Shown piece by piece: positions 55,143-64,000 of a stretch of 64,000 nucleotides of DNA; position 1 is the stretch's first letter, and each line of letters begins with the position of its first letter. Under the pieces are notes generated by a model. That model saw only the letters and a program-made list of their open reading frames with translations, searched no databases and was not told the DNA's origin. Where the stretch lies: contig NC_012997.1 of the NCBI RefSeq assembly GCF_000023025.1, forward strand, positions 1,596,764 to 1,660,763, in the 5' to 3' direction. Source of the DNA: Teredinibacter turnerae T7901. GTDB lineage: Bacteria > Pseudomonadota > Gammaproteobacteria > Pseudomonadales > Cellvibrionaceae. A program made the position numbers and the translations under genes.

Positions 55143-55363
55143 AGGGCCATACTACTCCTGGACGATGGCACCCGCTTGCGATGCGCCAGTTTGATGTGTC
55201 TTTGAGCAACCGCCGCTCAACACCAAAGAGTTGTTACGTGTATTGGCGTTATTCTGCGGTTTCTTCGTTCATTTTGCATCAGCAAGAGAGCTGCGGCTGG
55301 GATTTTACTACTGATTTTGCCACAATGCCTTCAAAAACTCGGTTGTACTTCAAGGGGAGCCAG

Positions 55364-56002
55364 ATGCCGAAATACGAGAGGCAAGCTTACGGCCTAAAAA
55401 TTCAACAAAACAGTCATCCCGATATTAAGCGTATCCGCAAAGCGACGGGCGTGCCGAATATTCATGGCAACAAAGTTTGGAAATCCAGTTTGTTGGTCAT
55501 GGATTATTTAAAAGAGTATCCGCCGCAAATTACGCGCAACAAAAAGAAGTTGAAAGTGCTCGAGATAGGCTGTGGCTGGGGGCTGTCTGGCATTTACTGT
55601 GCGAAGGTATTCGATGCAAAAGTCACGGGGCTTGATGCTGACGAGACGGTGTTTCCTTACATGGAGCACCACGCCATTATCAACGACGTGGACGTGGCAA
55701 CCTGGAAGTGTCGCTACGAAAAGGTACGCAAAGCTGACCTCGAGGCGTTCGATCTGGTGATTGGTGCCGACATTTGTTTTTGGGATGAAATGGTAGACCC
55801 GCTATACAACCTGGTGCGCCGCGCCAGTAAAGTACCGGGCCTGCGCGTGGTGCTGGCGGATCCAGGTCGTCCAACCTTTACTGCCATGGCAGAGAAGTGC
55901 TCTGCAAAACTGGGCGCCTTTTTAGAGCCTTGGTCGGTACCACATCCAGAGAATGCGTCTGGCTGGATAATGGATCTGGACCCTAATTGGGTTGAGGATT
56001 AA
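55364..56002 (+). CDS. SAM-dependent methyltransferase
   Basis: A 212-residue methyltransferase with the SAM loop LEIGCGWGLSGIYCA, acidic VTGLDADE, and DLVIGADICFWDEMV. The sequence resembles protein lysine methyltransferase-like members. I chose the ATG at 55364 (AGGGGAG 8 bases upstream); in-frame starts upstream to 55181 show no conservation. It is divergent from ppx. Substrate unknown. Confidence 0.9.
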   Translation: MPKYERQAYGLKIQQNSHPDIKRIRKATGVPNIHGNKVWKSSLLVMDYLKEYPPQITRNKKKLKVLEIGCGWGLSGIYCAKVFDAKVTGLDADETVFPYMEHHAIINDVDVATWKCRYEKVRKADLEAFDLVIGADICFWDEMVDPLYNLVRRASKVPGLRVVLADPGRPTFTAMAEKCSAKLGAFLEPWSVPHPENASGWIMDLDPNWVED

Positions 56003-56165
56003 TGACAGCTAAGCGTTTGGGGAGCGCGTGCGGATTTCCAGAGAAAGATTGTTGTGATTCCTGGCTCGCTAGAAATCTCCCGTTGACCTGTGATGCGTAT
56101 AGTGAGCTGTAACATGTCACTGAGCGAGTGCGGCTTTGCCGCGCTCTTAAACGAGGTTATTGTCT

Positions 56166-56819
56166 ATGGACCTATTTGATCGTATGAATGACCGCATGGC
56201 AAAAAAGCAACAGATGCCCACGCCTGAAGAGGCGCTGCCGGGGCGTACAACGCCGATTGTGGAACCGTCAACTCATTATGTACTGCACAACAGTATTGTT
56301 GCGCCCTTCCCAGAGAACACAGAAACGCTGATTGTTGGGTGTGGCTGCTTTTGGGGAGTCGAACGTCGCTTCTGGACAATGGAAGGCATCCATACCACGG
56401 CTGTTGGTTACAGTGGTGGGTTTACCCCCAACCCCACGTATGAAGAGGTGTGTACCGGAAAAACCGGCCATAACGAAGTGGTGCTGGTGGTGTTTGACCC
56501 GGCGAAGGTAGTGCTCGAGGATGTGCTGGCGCGCTTTTGGGAGGCGCATGATCCGACCCAGGGGATGCGTCAGGGCAACGATATAGGTACCCAGTATCGC
56601 TCCGGGTTATATGTCACACCCGAGCAGCGCGCGGTGGCTGAAGCGTCGAAGGTAAAATATCAGGAGGTGCTCACCGCAGAAGGCCACGGTCAGATTTCGA
56701 CAGAGATCGTGGCGCGCACTGAGTTCTATTATGCCGAGGATTATCATCAGCAATATCTTGCCAAAAATCCTGGTGGCTATTGTGGTTTGGGCGGAATCGG
56801 GTTGAAATACTGCTCATAA
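56166..56819 (+). CDS. msrA: peptide methionine sulfoxide reductase A
   Basis: MsrA repairs oxidised methionine. The 217-residue protein has the catalytic cysteine C61 in [24 protein letters not shown], and recycling cysteines near the end (GYCGLGG and KYCS). It has the N-terminal extension of the longer MsrA type. GAGG lies before the ATG at 56166. Confidence 0.96.
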   Translation: MDLFDRMNDRMAKKQQMPTPEEALPGRTTPIVEPSTHYVLHNSIVAPFPENTETLIVGCGCFWGVERRFWTMEGIHTTAVGYSGGFTPNPTYEEVCTGKTGHNEVVLVVFDPAKVVLEDVLARFWEAHDPTQGMRQGNDIGTQYRSGLYVTPEQRAVAEASKVKYQEVLTAEGHGQISTEIVARTEFYYAEDYHQQYLAKNPGGYCGLGGIGLKYCS

Positions 56820-56843
56820 ATACAACCACAAAAAGGAACACCC

Positions 56844-57746
56844 GTGAAATTTGGATGTTGTCTTATTGCGCTGCTCTGGCTGAGCGGCTGCGCTTCGAAT
56901 ACCTACGTTTACGGCACTCAGGGACGAGACGCCATTGATGGGGAAGGACCGCGAACCATCAATCCCATAATTGTTGGCGAACCGCACCGTTTTCTCGATG
57001 CATCCGATTGGATCTGGCCTGGTAGCCTGCTGGCGAAGCTGGTGCTGTGGAACAAAAAAGTCGATAGCCATGAAGTATCAGCAGAAACAATTGATGTTCT
57101 GGCCGAATATCTGGAGCGTAATGAACTGGATGATGTTCAGGTATTGGTTAATACCTACAAGCCTGGAGTACAGTGGTCGCGCACCTTTCGAAATCGGGAG
57201 ATAGGCGGTTTTTGGCGATTTACCCTGGGCATTTTTAATGCGGTTGGCTATACAATTTTACCCGGGCGGTTTTTTGGTGGCGATCACTTCAACCCCTATT
57301 CGAACACCATTAGCATCTACTCGGATATCCCGAGTGTGTTGTTGCATGAAGGTGGCCACGCCAAGGATTTCAATTCGCGAAAATATAAAGGCATTTACTC
57401 CGCGATTTACGGTATTCCCGGTGTGGCGCTTTACCATGAAGCTGTAGCCAGCAATGAGGCGTTGAGTTATCTGCACGACAATTGCGATTTATCGCAAGAG
57501 AAGTCGGCGTATCACGCGCTGCATCCGGCTTACGGCACCTATGTTGGTGGCACCTTCGGCTATGTTGTGCCGGTAACCTACCTGACTGCCGCGTTTGCGC
57601 TACCGGGGCATGTTACTGGTGCGGTGGCGGCCAGCAAGGCCGAGCTCAAGCCCGGCTGTACGCCGGAAACCGAATCGTCGGCTGCTGTGGAGACAGAGGC
57701 AAACCCAATGCCCGCCAGTTCCCAGGCTCAGAGCAACAGTTTTTAA
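56844..57746 (+). CDS. lipoprotein with an HExxH-like metal site
   Basis: A 300-residue predicted lipoprotein: lipobox LSGC with C16, then a mostly soluble body. H168-E-G-G-H172 (SVLLHEGGHAKDF) matches the HExxH zinc-binding motif, and a further helix (YHEAVASNEALSY) could give the third ligand, so a metallopeptidase-like role is possible. The middle holds short hydrophobic stretches. Its 3' end runs into a tandem repeat. Family not known to me. Confidence 0.8.
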   Translation: MKFGCCLIALLWLSGCASNTYVYGTQGRDAIDGEGPRTINPIIVGEPHRFLDASDWIWPGSLLAKLVLWNKKVDSHEVSAETIDVLAEYLERNELDDVQVLVNTYKPGVQWSRTFRNREIGGFWRFTLGIFNAVGYTILPGRFFGGDHFNPYSNTISIYSDIPSVLLHEGGHAKDFNSRKYKGIYSAIYGIPGVALYHEAVASNEALSYLHDNCDLSQEKSAYHALHPAYGTYVGGTFGYVVPVTYLTAAFALPGHVTGAVAASKAELKPGCTPETESSAAVETEANPMPASSQAQSNSF

Positions 57747-57793
57747 AGCGATAGGTTTTAAAACAACAGTTTTTAAAACAATAGTTTTTAGAA
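57734..57793. repeat. four imperfect 15-base tandem repeats
   Basis: Units beginning near 57734, 57749, 57764 and 57779 share CAAYAGTTTTTAAAA-like sequence. They span the stop of the lipoprotein gene and the 3' end of the converging diguanylate cyclase gene. Confidence 0.7.
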
Positions 57794-58453
57794 CAACGCG
57801 TCCCGCTCTTCGGGGGTTACCTCATGGGCACTGCGGGGAGCGTTGGTGGCGTGTTTTACGCAATTACGCCCAGCGCTCTTCGCAAGATACAACTGTTTGT
57901 CGACGCGCTCGACAAAATCCAAAAGATTATCTCTGTGTTCGTGAGTGTAGGTATCGACGCCAAAGCTGGCGGTGAGCTTCATTGCTGACGCATCAATCAC
58001 GAGGGTGCTGTTGGTTAATTGTTGCCGCAGCCGCTCAGCAACCTGAATCGCGACCAGGAGCGGCGTAGAGGGCAGAACAACCACAAATTCCTCACCTCCA
58101 AACCGGCAGGCGATATCCAAATTACGTAAATTTGAACGCAGTGTGCGGGCGAGGTGTTTGAGGGCGTGGTCACCAGCGACGTGCCCATGGGTGTCATTGA
58201 AACGCTTGAAATGATCAACATCGAGCATGATCAGTGTGGTTGGCATACCGGTGCGTTGCGTGCGCTCAAGTTCCCGGTGCAGTACAGAGTCAAAATAGCG
58301 TTTGTTGTACAGGCCGGTCAGCGGATCGGTTTGCGCGTGCTGTTCCAGCTCAGTCACGCGATCCCGCAATTGCGAAAGTTCTGCACTGATTGGGCAATCG
58401 TTGCCGCGAGGGCAGTGCAGAGATACTGGGGTATCAGCCGTCGAGTCGTTCAT
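57788..58453 (-). CDS. diguanylate cyclase
   Basis: A 221-residue protein with a short coiled N-terminal part and a GGDEF domain: DPLTGLYNKRYFD, MLDVDHFKRFND, GGEEF active site, and the inhibitory site RNLD five residues before it. No sensor domain is present beyond the N-terminal 40 residues, where two cysteines (HCPRGNDC) could bind metal. It starts 18 bases after nspC on the same strand and probably belongs to the polyamine operon. Confidence 0.94.
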   Translation of the reverse strand: MNDSTADTPVSLHCPRGNDCPISAELSQLRDRVTELEQHAQTDPLTGLYNKRYFDSVLHRELERTQRTGMPTTLIMLDVDHFKRFNDTHGHVAGDHALKHLARTLRSNLRNLDIACRFGGEEFVVVLPSTPLLVAIQVAERLRQQLTNSTLVIDASAMKLTASFGVDTYTHEHRDNLLDFVERVDKQLYLAKSAGRNCVKHATNAPRSAHEVTPEERDALF

Positions 58454-58471
58454 TGGCTCTGAGGTTCCAGG

Positions 58472-59659
58472 TTATAACCGTCGTTTAAAGTCCTCATAGC
58501 CAAAACTTTTTACCAGGCGGAGAGACTGTGTTTCACTATTCCACACCATAATGTCCGGCAGATTAATGCCGTTAAATGTGGTGTTCTTCACCATGGTGTA
58601 AATCGCCATATCTTCAAACTGCAGCCGGCTGCCTGGTTGCAGTGGTTCGTCGAAGCTATAGTCTCCAATCACATCTCCGGCGAGACAGCTCGGGCCGCCC
58701 AGCCGATAAGTGTGTGGTTTTTCGCCTGGTTCGCCAGCCCCTGTAATACGAGGGCGATAAGGCATTTCGAGTACGTCCGGCATATGACAGGTGGCGGACG
58801 TATCGGTGATGGCGAGATCCATGGTGTTGTGCAAGGTATCGAGGACTTCAGTAATCAGCACACCTGCATTAAGCGCGATGGCTTCGCCGGGTTCGATGTA
58901 CACCTGTACCCCATAGGTTTTACTAAAAAGTTTAACCCGCTCGATAAGACCTTCTACATTATAGCCTTCACGAGTGATATGGTGGCCTCCACCAAAGTTA
59001 ATCCACCGCATTTTAGTTAACAGATGCCCGAATTTTTCTTCGACGGCGTCAAGCGTACGCGCCAAAGGTGCGAAATCCTGTTCGCACAGGGTGTGAAAAT
59101 GCAGCCCGGAAATCCCGGTTAAATCAACCCCGTCGAGTGACGCCAGCGGAATCCCCATGCGTGAGCAAGGCGCGCAGGGATCGTACATTGGTGTTTCCCC
59201 TTCGCTGTGCTGCGGATTGATACGCAGCCCAAAGGCCAGATTATCGCGTGCGTCCAGGTGCTCCAGCGCGCGGGCCTGGTAGCGTTGCCATTCGCTTACC
59301 GAATTAAATATGACGTGATTGGAGAGGGCGACTATATCGTCGAACTCGTGGGGCCGGAATGCCGCGCAATAGGTATGCACCTCACCCTGATACTCCTCTC
59401 GCCCCAGCCTCGCTTCGTTAATACCACTGGCACAAACACCGTGGAGATAACGCATGACCAACGGTGCCAGCGAATACATCGAAAAGGCTTTGAGCGCGAG
59501 CAATACTTTCGCACCACTGGCTTTTTGCACGTGATGCAGAATCTTCAAGTTGTGCTCTACGCGGCATTCGTCGACAACGTAACACGGTGTTTGCACCGTG
59601 CTTTTGTCGAAGTTTTCGAAGCCTGGGTATCCTGTATTGCCCATTAAAACTTTATCCAT
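58472..59659 (-). CDS. nspC: carboxynorspermidine/carboxyspermidine decarboxylase
   Basis: A PLP-dependent decarboxylase of the NspC family that makes spermidine or norspermidine from the carboxy form. The 395-residue product has the PLP lysine K57 in LALKAFS, HFHTLCEQDF, NFGGGHHI and the PGEA phosphate loop. I chose the ATG at 59659, which overlaps the stop of the dehydrogenase gene (TAATG); an ATG at 59644 is possible. Confidence 0.95.
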   Translation of the reverse strand: MDKVLMGNTGYPGFENFDKSTVQTPCYVVDECRVEHNLKILHHVQKASGAKVLLALKAFSMYSLAPLVMRYLHGVCASGINEARLGREEYQGEVHTYCAAFRPHEFDDIVALSNHVIFNSVSEWQRYQARALEHLDARDNLAFGLRINPQHSEGETPMYDPCAPCSRMGIPLASLDGVDLTGISGLHFHTLCEQDFAPLARTLDAVEEKFGHLLTKMRWINFGGGHHITREGYNVEGLIERVKLFSKTYGVQVYIEPGEAIALNAGVLITEVLDTLHNTMDLAITDTSATCHMPDVLEMPYRPRITGAGEPGEKPHTYRLGGPSCLAGDVIGDYSFDEPLQPGSRLQFEDMAIYTMVKNTTFNGINLPDIMVWNSETQSLRLVKSFGYEDFKRRL

Positions 59660-60858
59660 TAATCGGTCAGCCCGGTAGCGTCGAGCTCCACCACTTGCCA
59701 GGGCAGGCCGTACTGGTTCAGGTCGTTCATAAAGGGGTCTGGATCGAATTGTTCCATATTCCATACCCCAGAAGCTTTCCACTTGCCTTCCAAAATCATT
59801 TTGGCCCCGATCATTGCAGGAACACCCGTGGTATAGGAAATCGCCTGCGACTGTACTTCTTCGTAGCACTTCTCGTGATCACAGATGTTGTAGATGTAAA
59901 CAATTTTTTCTTTGCCATCTTTGATGCCTTTAGCCACGCAGCCGATGCAGGTGCGGCCTTTGGTCAAAGGGCCAAGGCTTGAAGGGTCTGGCAGCACCGC
60001 TTTCAAAAATTGCAATGGGATAATCTCTTTGCCTTCGTAAACTACGGGTTCAATACCCGTCATCCCTACGTTTTGCAGAACTTCAAGGTGTTTCAGGTAG
60101 TTCTGCGAGAAGGTCATCCAGAAGCGCGCACGCTTAATTTCCGGGAAGTGCTTGGTAATGGATTCCAGCTCCTCGTGGTACATCAGGTAGATGTCTTTCG
60201 GTCCAATACCTTCAGGGAAATCGTAGCTGTCTTTTACCGACAGTGGGTCGGTCTCAACCCATTGGCCATTTTCCCAGAAGCGGCCCTTGGCGGTGACTTC
60301 GCGGATATTGATTTCCGGGTTAAAGTTTGTCGCAAACGGCTGCCCGTGATCGCCAGCGTTGCAATCAATAATATCCAGCTCGTGAATTTCATCGAGGTAG
60401 TGTTTTTTGATGTACGCGGTGTACACGTTGGTTACGCCGGGATCAAACCCGCTGCCGAGTAGCGCCATAATGTTGGCATTTTTAAATTTGTCCTGATAAG
60501 CCCACTGCCAGCTGTATTCAAACTTGGCTTCTTCAGGTGGCTCGTAGTTCGCAGTGTCCAGGTAGTCGATTCCGGCAGCCAGACAGGCGTCCATGATCGG
60601 CAGATCCTGGTACGGCAGGGCAACGTTGATAACCAGGTCAGGCTTTTCGGCTTCCAGCAGAGCAGTCATCTGCGCTACGTTGTCGGCATCCACCTGTGCC
60701 GTACGAATTGCTCGCGGCAGCTGTGCCGCGATTGCCTTACATTTTTCTTCGTTGCGGCTCGCCAGAATAATATCGGTAAATACCTCGGGGAGCTGTGCGC
60801 ACTTATGAGTAACTACGCCGCCAACGCCGCCGGCACCAACAATGATTACTTTGCTCAT
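59659..60858 (-). CDS. carboxynorspermidine/carboxyspermidine dehydrogenase
   Basis: A 399-residue saccharopine-dehydrogenase-like enzyme that joins aspartate semialdehyde to putrescine or diaminopropane with NADPH. GAGGVGG at 8-14 binds the nucleotide; DTANYEPPEE and GFDPGVTNVY are landmarks. GAGGAAT precedes the ATG at 60858; an earlier start at 60906 overlaps speA. The gene follows speA by 19 bases and overlaps nspC. Confidence 0.94.
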   Translation of the reverse strand: MSKVIIVGAGGVGGVVTHKCAQLPEVFTDIILASRNEEKCKAIAAQLPRAIRTAQVDADNVAQMTALLEAEKPDLVINVALPYQDLPIMDACLAAGIDYLDTANYEPPEEAKFEYSWQWAYQDKFKNANIMALLGSGFDPGVTNVYTAYIKKHYLDEIHELDIIDCNAGDHGQPFATNFNPEINIREVTAKGRFWENGQWVETDPLSVKDSYDFPEGIGPKDIYLMYHEELESITKHFPEIKRARFWMTFSQNYLKHLEVLQNVGMTGIEPVVYEGKEIIPLQFLKAVLPDPSSLGPLTKGRTCIGCVAKGIKDGKEKIVYIYNICDHEKCYEEVQSQAISYTTGVPAMIGAKMILEGKWKASGVWNMEQFDPDPFMNDLNQYGLPWQVVELDATGLTD

Positions 60859-60877
60859 AACATTATTCCTCGTGGTA

Positions 60878-62797
60878 TTAAACTTTTTCGTAGTAGGTGT
60901 AGCCAAGCATGCTTTCGGAAAAGGCTTTCATTATTTCCTGGCGTTCGCTTGCGGTAATGCGGCCTTCGCGCGTAGAGCGTTCGGCAATTTTTCGAAAGCG
61001 CTCGCGCAGCTGCTGAGGTTGATACTCCACATAGCTCAGTACGTCGGCAATGGAATCGCCCTCCAGCTCGTCGGCAAATTCGTGGCTGCCGTCATCGTTT
61101 AGGCGCACACTGACAACGTTCGTATCGCCGAATAAGTTATGCAAATCGCCAAGTGTTTCCTGGTAGGCTCCGACTAAAAATACACCAATGTAATACTCTT
61201 CCCCATCCTTCAGTGTATGCAAAGGGATAGTGGTTTTGGTGTCGTGCATATTGGTGAATCGGTCTACCTTGCCATCACAATCGCAGGTAATGTCTGCGAT
61301 AATTGCCTCTCTGGTCGGGCATTCATCAAGACGATGGATGGGTGCGATAGGAAAGACCTGGTCGATGGCCCATACATCCGGAAGCGATTGGAACAAACTG
61401 AAGTTACAGTAATAAATATCCGACAGTTGCTCCCGCAATTTGTCAGCTTCCTGAAACTGCTTCGGCGATGTTTCGGTCAGGGTTAGCACTTTCTGCATTA
61501 CTGCCAAAAAGAGGTTCTCGCCGAGTGAGCGTGAGCGCAGGCCAATCTGGCCGCGCTTGAACAATTCGCGCACTTCATCGCGGTAGAAGAGCGCATCGTT
61601 AAAGCACTCTTGCATGTTTTTTCCGCTCATTGTTTCCAATGCTTCTTTCAGGCTGTGGATCAAGCGGTGTTCTTCCCGCGGAATGGATTCCGGCAATTGC
61701 CCTACCTGAAAGCTGGCTACATCCAACACGTTAAACAGTAGCACCGACGAGTAGGCAACCAGCGCCCGCCCAGACTCAGTAATAATTGTCGGGTGAGCAA
61801 TTTGTTCTGGGTTGAGCGTACTCATAATGACATCGATGATGTCGGCACAATATTCTTCGAGCGTATAGTTGCGCGAGTGAATGTAGTTGGTGTTGCTGCC
61901 ATCGTAGTCAACCGCCAAGCCGCCACCCAGGTCCAAAAAGCCCATGGCAGCACCTTCGCGCACCAGGTTCATATAGACCTGACAGGCTTCGGTGACGCCG
62001 GTGCGAATGTCGCGAATGTTGGGAATCTGCGAACCGAGGTGGTAGTGCAGCAGCTGCAAACAATCGAGCATGCCTTCTGCTTTCAGTGTGTCGACAACCT
62101 CTACCAGCTGCGTGATAGACAAGCCGAAAATGCTGCGATCGCCGCTGGTGGCGGTCCAGTGCCCGCCCACCATAGATGCGAGCTTAACGCGTACACCAAT
62201 AAGTGGCTTGATGTTAAGGGCGCGACTGCGTTCAATAATGATCGGCAGCTCTGTAGGCGTTTCCACAACAAAGAAGCAGCTGTAACCCATTTTGCATGCA
62301 TGCAGGCCAAGGTCGATAAACTCTTGGTCTTTATAGCCATTACATACAATATGGGCGTCTGGAGATTCCAGGTGAGCGAGCGCAATAATCAGCTCTGGCT
62401 TGGAGCCAGCCTCCAGCCCATGCCCAAACTGAGCGCCGACGTTGCAGATTTCCTCCACCACGTGACACTGCTGATTCACCTTGATCGGGAACACGCCACG
62501 GTAGGGCGCCTGATACCCTGTATCCGCGATCGCTTTGCGGAATGCGTTGTTTAATCGCCCAATCTGCTGTTCCAGCAAGTCTTCGAAACGCACCAGCACG
62601 GGCATATCCATGCCTCGCTCGCGAATCTCCTGAACGATATCAAGCAATGGCAGTGCAACCTTGTTGCCGGCGCGTTCTGGGGTAACAGTAAGCAGCCCCT
62701 TATCTGAGACATCGAAATATCCGGCACCCCAATCACGGATGCCGTAAAGATCGGCTGAGTCGGCTGAAGTCCATTGCTTATTTAACAGTTTGTTCAA
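60878..62797 (-). CDS. speA: biosynthetic arginine decarboxylase
   Basis: SpeA converts arginine to agmatine, the first step to putrescine. The 639-residue enzyme has the PLP lysine K106 in FPIKVNQQ, LLHYHLGSQIPNIRD, DLGGGLAVDYDGS, and DITCDCDGKVD near the second active-site region. Its length and C-terminal region are typical. It is the first gene of the polyamine run; agmatine-to-putrescine enzymes are not in the window. Confidence 0.96.
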   Translation of the reverse strand: MNKLLNKQWTSADSADLYGIRDWGAGYFDVSDKGLLTVTPERAGNKVALPLLDIVQEIRERGMDMPVLVRFEDLLEQQIGRLNNAFRKAIADTGYQAPYRGVFPIKVNQQCHVVEEICNVGAQFGHGLEAGSKPELIIALAHLESPDAHIVCNGYKDQEFIDLGLHACKMGYSCFFVVETPTELPIIIERSRALNIKPLIGVRVKLASMVGGHWTATSGDRSIFGLSITQLVEVVDTLKAEGMLDCLQLLHYHLGSQIPNIRDIRTGVTEACQVYMNLVREGAAMGFLDLGGGLAVDYDGSNTNYIHSRNYTLEEYCADIIDVIMSTLNPEQIAHPTIITESGRALVAYSSVLLFNVLDVASFQVGQLPESIPREEHRLIHSLKEALETMSGKNMQECFNDALFYRDEVRELFKRGQIGLRSRSLGENLFLAVMQKVLTLTETSPKQFQEADKLREQLSDIYYCNFSLFQSLPDVWAIDQVFPIAPIHRLDECPTREAIIADITCDCDGKVDRFTNMHDTKTTIPLHTLKDGEEYYIGVFLVGAYQETLGDLHNLFGDTNVVSVRLNDDGSHEFADELEGDSIADVLSYVEYQPQQLRERFRKIAERSTREGRITASERQEIMKAFSESMLGYTYYEKV

Positions 62798-63347
62798 TTC
62801 TTGTTCTCTCTCGGTTCACAAGGTGGGATGTATTACCGCAAGCATAGCGCTTACTGCGGGGGTGAACAGACCCACAGGTAAATTGTTGGAAGTTAGGGAT
62901 TTTGTCGAAGCCGGGGTAGCGCCGGAAGGCGCGAACTATCGCAGATATGTAGCGGAAATACTAGGGTTCAGCCGCATAATTACTCCCAGTTGTTACAGAA
63001 TATCGAGCGATCCAAAGCAGGGCTCAATTTAAGTCTCATACCGCTGGTTCGTAGTCGCTACCATTCTGCGTGCTGGCCTGCTTTCCTGATCAGCACTATG
63101 GCTGGCGAAGCGGTCATTTGGCTTGGAGTCAGCTGTAAACCGTTGACGCAGCCTACCCCGTTAACACAACACGTGGGTGGCAAATTAGTGCCTCATCGGG
63201 TGTTTGGTAGTACTGGACATTGATTGACTAGAACAGCGACTAATTATGACAGCAATTGCCTGTGTTAATTCAACACAGATACGGCCATACAATCGAACAT
63301 AGGGGCTCTTGGATCAAACATCGACGGTTGGATGTGGGTATTGTCCT
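62798..63347. other. long gap upstream of speA, nothing recognised
   Basis: About 550 bases between speA and the hairpins at 63348. Short plus-strand open frames here have no ribosome site or family feature and are not called. A small GCGCC-GGAA-GGCGC hairpin is at 62919-62932. The speA promoter must lie here, but I see no clear one. Confidence 0.4.
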
Positions 63348-63380
63348 CCCCCAGCGATGGGGTACGCAGTTCGCTGGGGG
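63348..63380. other. hairpin downstream of hpf (first of two)
   Basis: CCCCCAGCGA (63348-63357) and TCGCTGGGGG (63371-63380) form a perfect 10-base stem with a 13-base loop. It touches the second hairpin at 63381. Confidence 0.7.
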
Positions 63381-63409
63381 CCGCATGCAGCTCATGACCG
63401 GGCATGCGG
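63381..63409. other. hairpin downstream of hpf (second of two)
   Basis: CCGCATGC (63381-63388) and GCATGCGG (63402-63409) form a perfect 8-base stem, also with a 13-base loop, 30 bases beyond the hpf stop. No T-run is attached to either hairpin. Confidence 0.65.
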
Positions 63410-63438
63410 TGACTTGGCTGTATTGAAGTGTGTGAAGT

Positions 63439-63756
63439 CTAGTGACGAGTCGACTTCTTGCGATTGGACTCCTCTTTGAGCTTGCGTTCACAGGTTGCGA
63501 AGGCTTCGCGAACTGCGATATGAACGGAAGGGTCGTCGCTGGTGACTGTGATAGGAGCACCTTTTATGCCAAGTTCTATTGATGCGCGGTACATTTTGCC
63601 TTTGTGTTTGTGATTGTGCGGGCTATCCAGTACGACGCGGCTGTGAATGATGGAATCTGAAAAACGATGTAGTTTTTCAATTTTCTTAGAGATGATGTCA
63701 TTTAACGCAGGGGATGCGTCAAGGTCGCGATATACAACATCGGCGTTGGACTTCAT
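63439..63756 (-). CDS. ribosome hibernation factor (HPF/RaiA family)
   Basis: A 105-residue short-type HPF/YfiA-like protein: VYRDLDASPALNDIISKKIE, HKHKGKMYRASIELGIKG, then VHIAVREAFATCERKLKEE. It lacks the long C-terminal domain. Such proteins bind idle ribosomes. GGAGG lies before the ATG at 63756. It stands alone, with two hairpins after it; it is not in the rpoN neighbourhood typical of hpf. Confidence 0.92.
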   Translation of the reverse strand: MKSNADVVYRDLDASPALNDIISKKIEKLHRFSDSIIHSRVVLDSPHNHKHKGKMYRASIELGIKGAPITVTSDDPSVHIAVREAFATCERKLKEESNRKKSTRH

Positions 63757-64000
63757 AGGCGTACCTCCATCAGTGGTTACGATGAAATAAATGTTTAGAA
63801 AGGTGGGCCCACGCCTTAATCATCGTCTTTTCAGATTTTATTTCAAGTATTTTTTAATCATATCCAAAGGGTGTTTTATAAATAAATGGTAATAAAAACG
63901 AGGTTGCTTTACACCCTTTAGCGATTTGAAAGCGTATCCAAGTGCTTTGAGGTGCTGAACGTCGTGGAGGTGGTTTTTGTCTCCTATACTCTGGGGCATC

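Noticed and set aside
62790-63223. two short plus-strand open frames upstream of speA
   Set aside because: They overlap each other, lack ribosome sites and show no recognisable protein.

Overview
The window is most of a large, contiguous molybdenum nitrogenase (nif) cluster from a gammaproteobacterium, followed by a short stretch of ordinary chromosome. Gene order and protein motifs follow the Azotobacter vinelandii major nif cluster closely: nifHDKTY-orf-lrv, then nifENX-orf-orf-fdx and the Shethna FeSII protein, then iscA-nifUSV-cysE-nifWZM-clpX-nifF. The flanking genes (a large secreted GH10 xylanase, c-di-GMP proteins, a carboxyspermidine-type polyamine operon) and the intermediate GC content suggest a polysaccharide-degrading marine member of the Cellvibrionaceae, most like the shipworm symbiont Teredinibacter. 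That assignment is inference.

Layout. 1-141: start of a SIR2-like gene, divergent from nifH. 546-6948: nifH, nifD, nifK, nifT, nifY, a small ORF and lrv. 7352-17302: accessory genes, mostly on the minus strand (a Nif11 protein, FeMo-co-binding-domain proteins, AlkB plus GST, LRR proteins, an AAA+ ATPase, alanine dehydrogenase). 17510-22077: NnrS-SagB-orf-DUF364-orf operon. 22148-25972: divergent iron/oxygen genes (bfd-bfr-FeS oxidoreductase; bacteriohemerythrin-rhodanese/ankyrin-Gre-like). 27399-34031: a second NifX-like gene, nifENX and partners, ferredoxins, a TPR protein. 34565-44302: a solo NifZ protein, iscA, nifU, nifS, nifV, cysE, TPR, nifW, nifZ, nifM, clpX, nifF. 44680-64000: GH10 xylanase, a GGDEF/EAL protein, a YfiR-type hybrid kinase, a J-domain protein, ppx, a methyltransferase, msrA, a lipoprotein, a diguanylate cyclase, nspC/carboxynorspermidine dehydrogenase/speA, hpf.

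The main result of the reading is regulatory. Besides the expected sigma-54 promoters (GG-N10-GC core) with NifA upstream sites (TGT-N10-ACA) before nifH, nifE, iscA, nifV and nifF, the same signals occur before accessory genes: the SIR2-like gene, an AlkB-GST pair, an LRR gene and a second nifX-like gene. Sigma-54 motifs without a recognisable NifA site precede NnrS-SagB-DUF364, bfd-bfr and bacteriohemerythrin. The accessory genes therefore look like one nitrogen-fixation regulon covering cofactor handling, oxygen and iron protection and possibly damage repair.

Not in the window: nifB, nifQ, nifL/nifA, rnf and the mod genes, so FeMo-co synthesis and regulation must be completed elsewhere. 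No tRNA, rRNA, CRISPR array or insertion sequence was seen. All calls come from reading the sequence; no database search was run.
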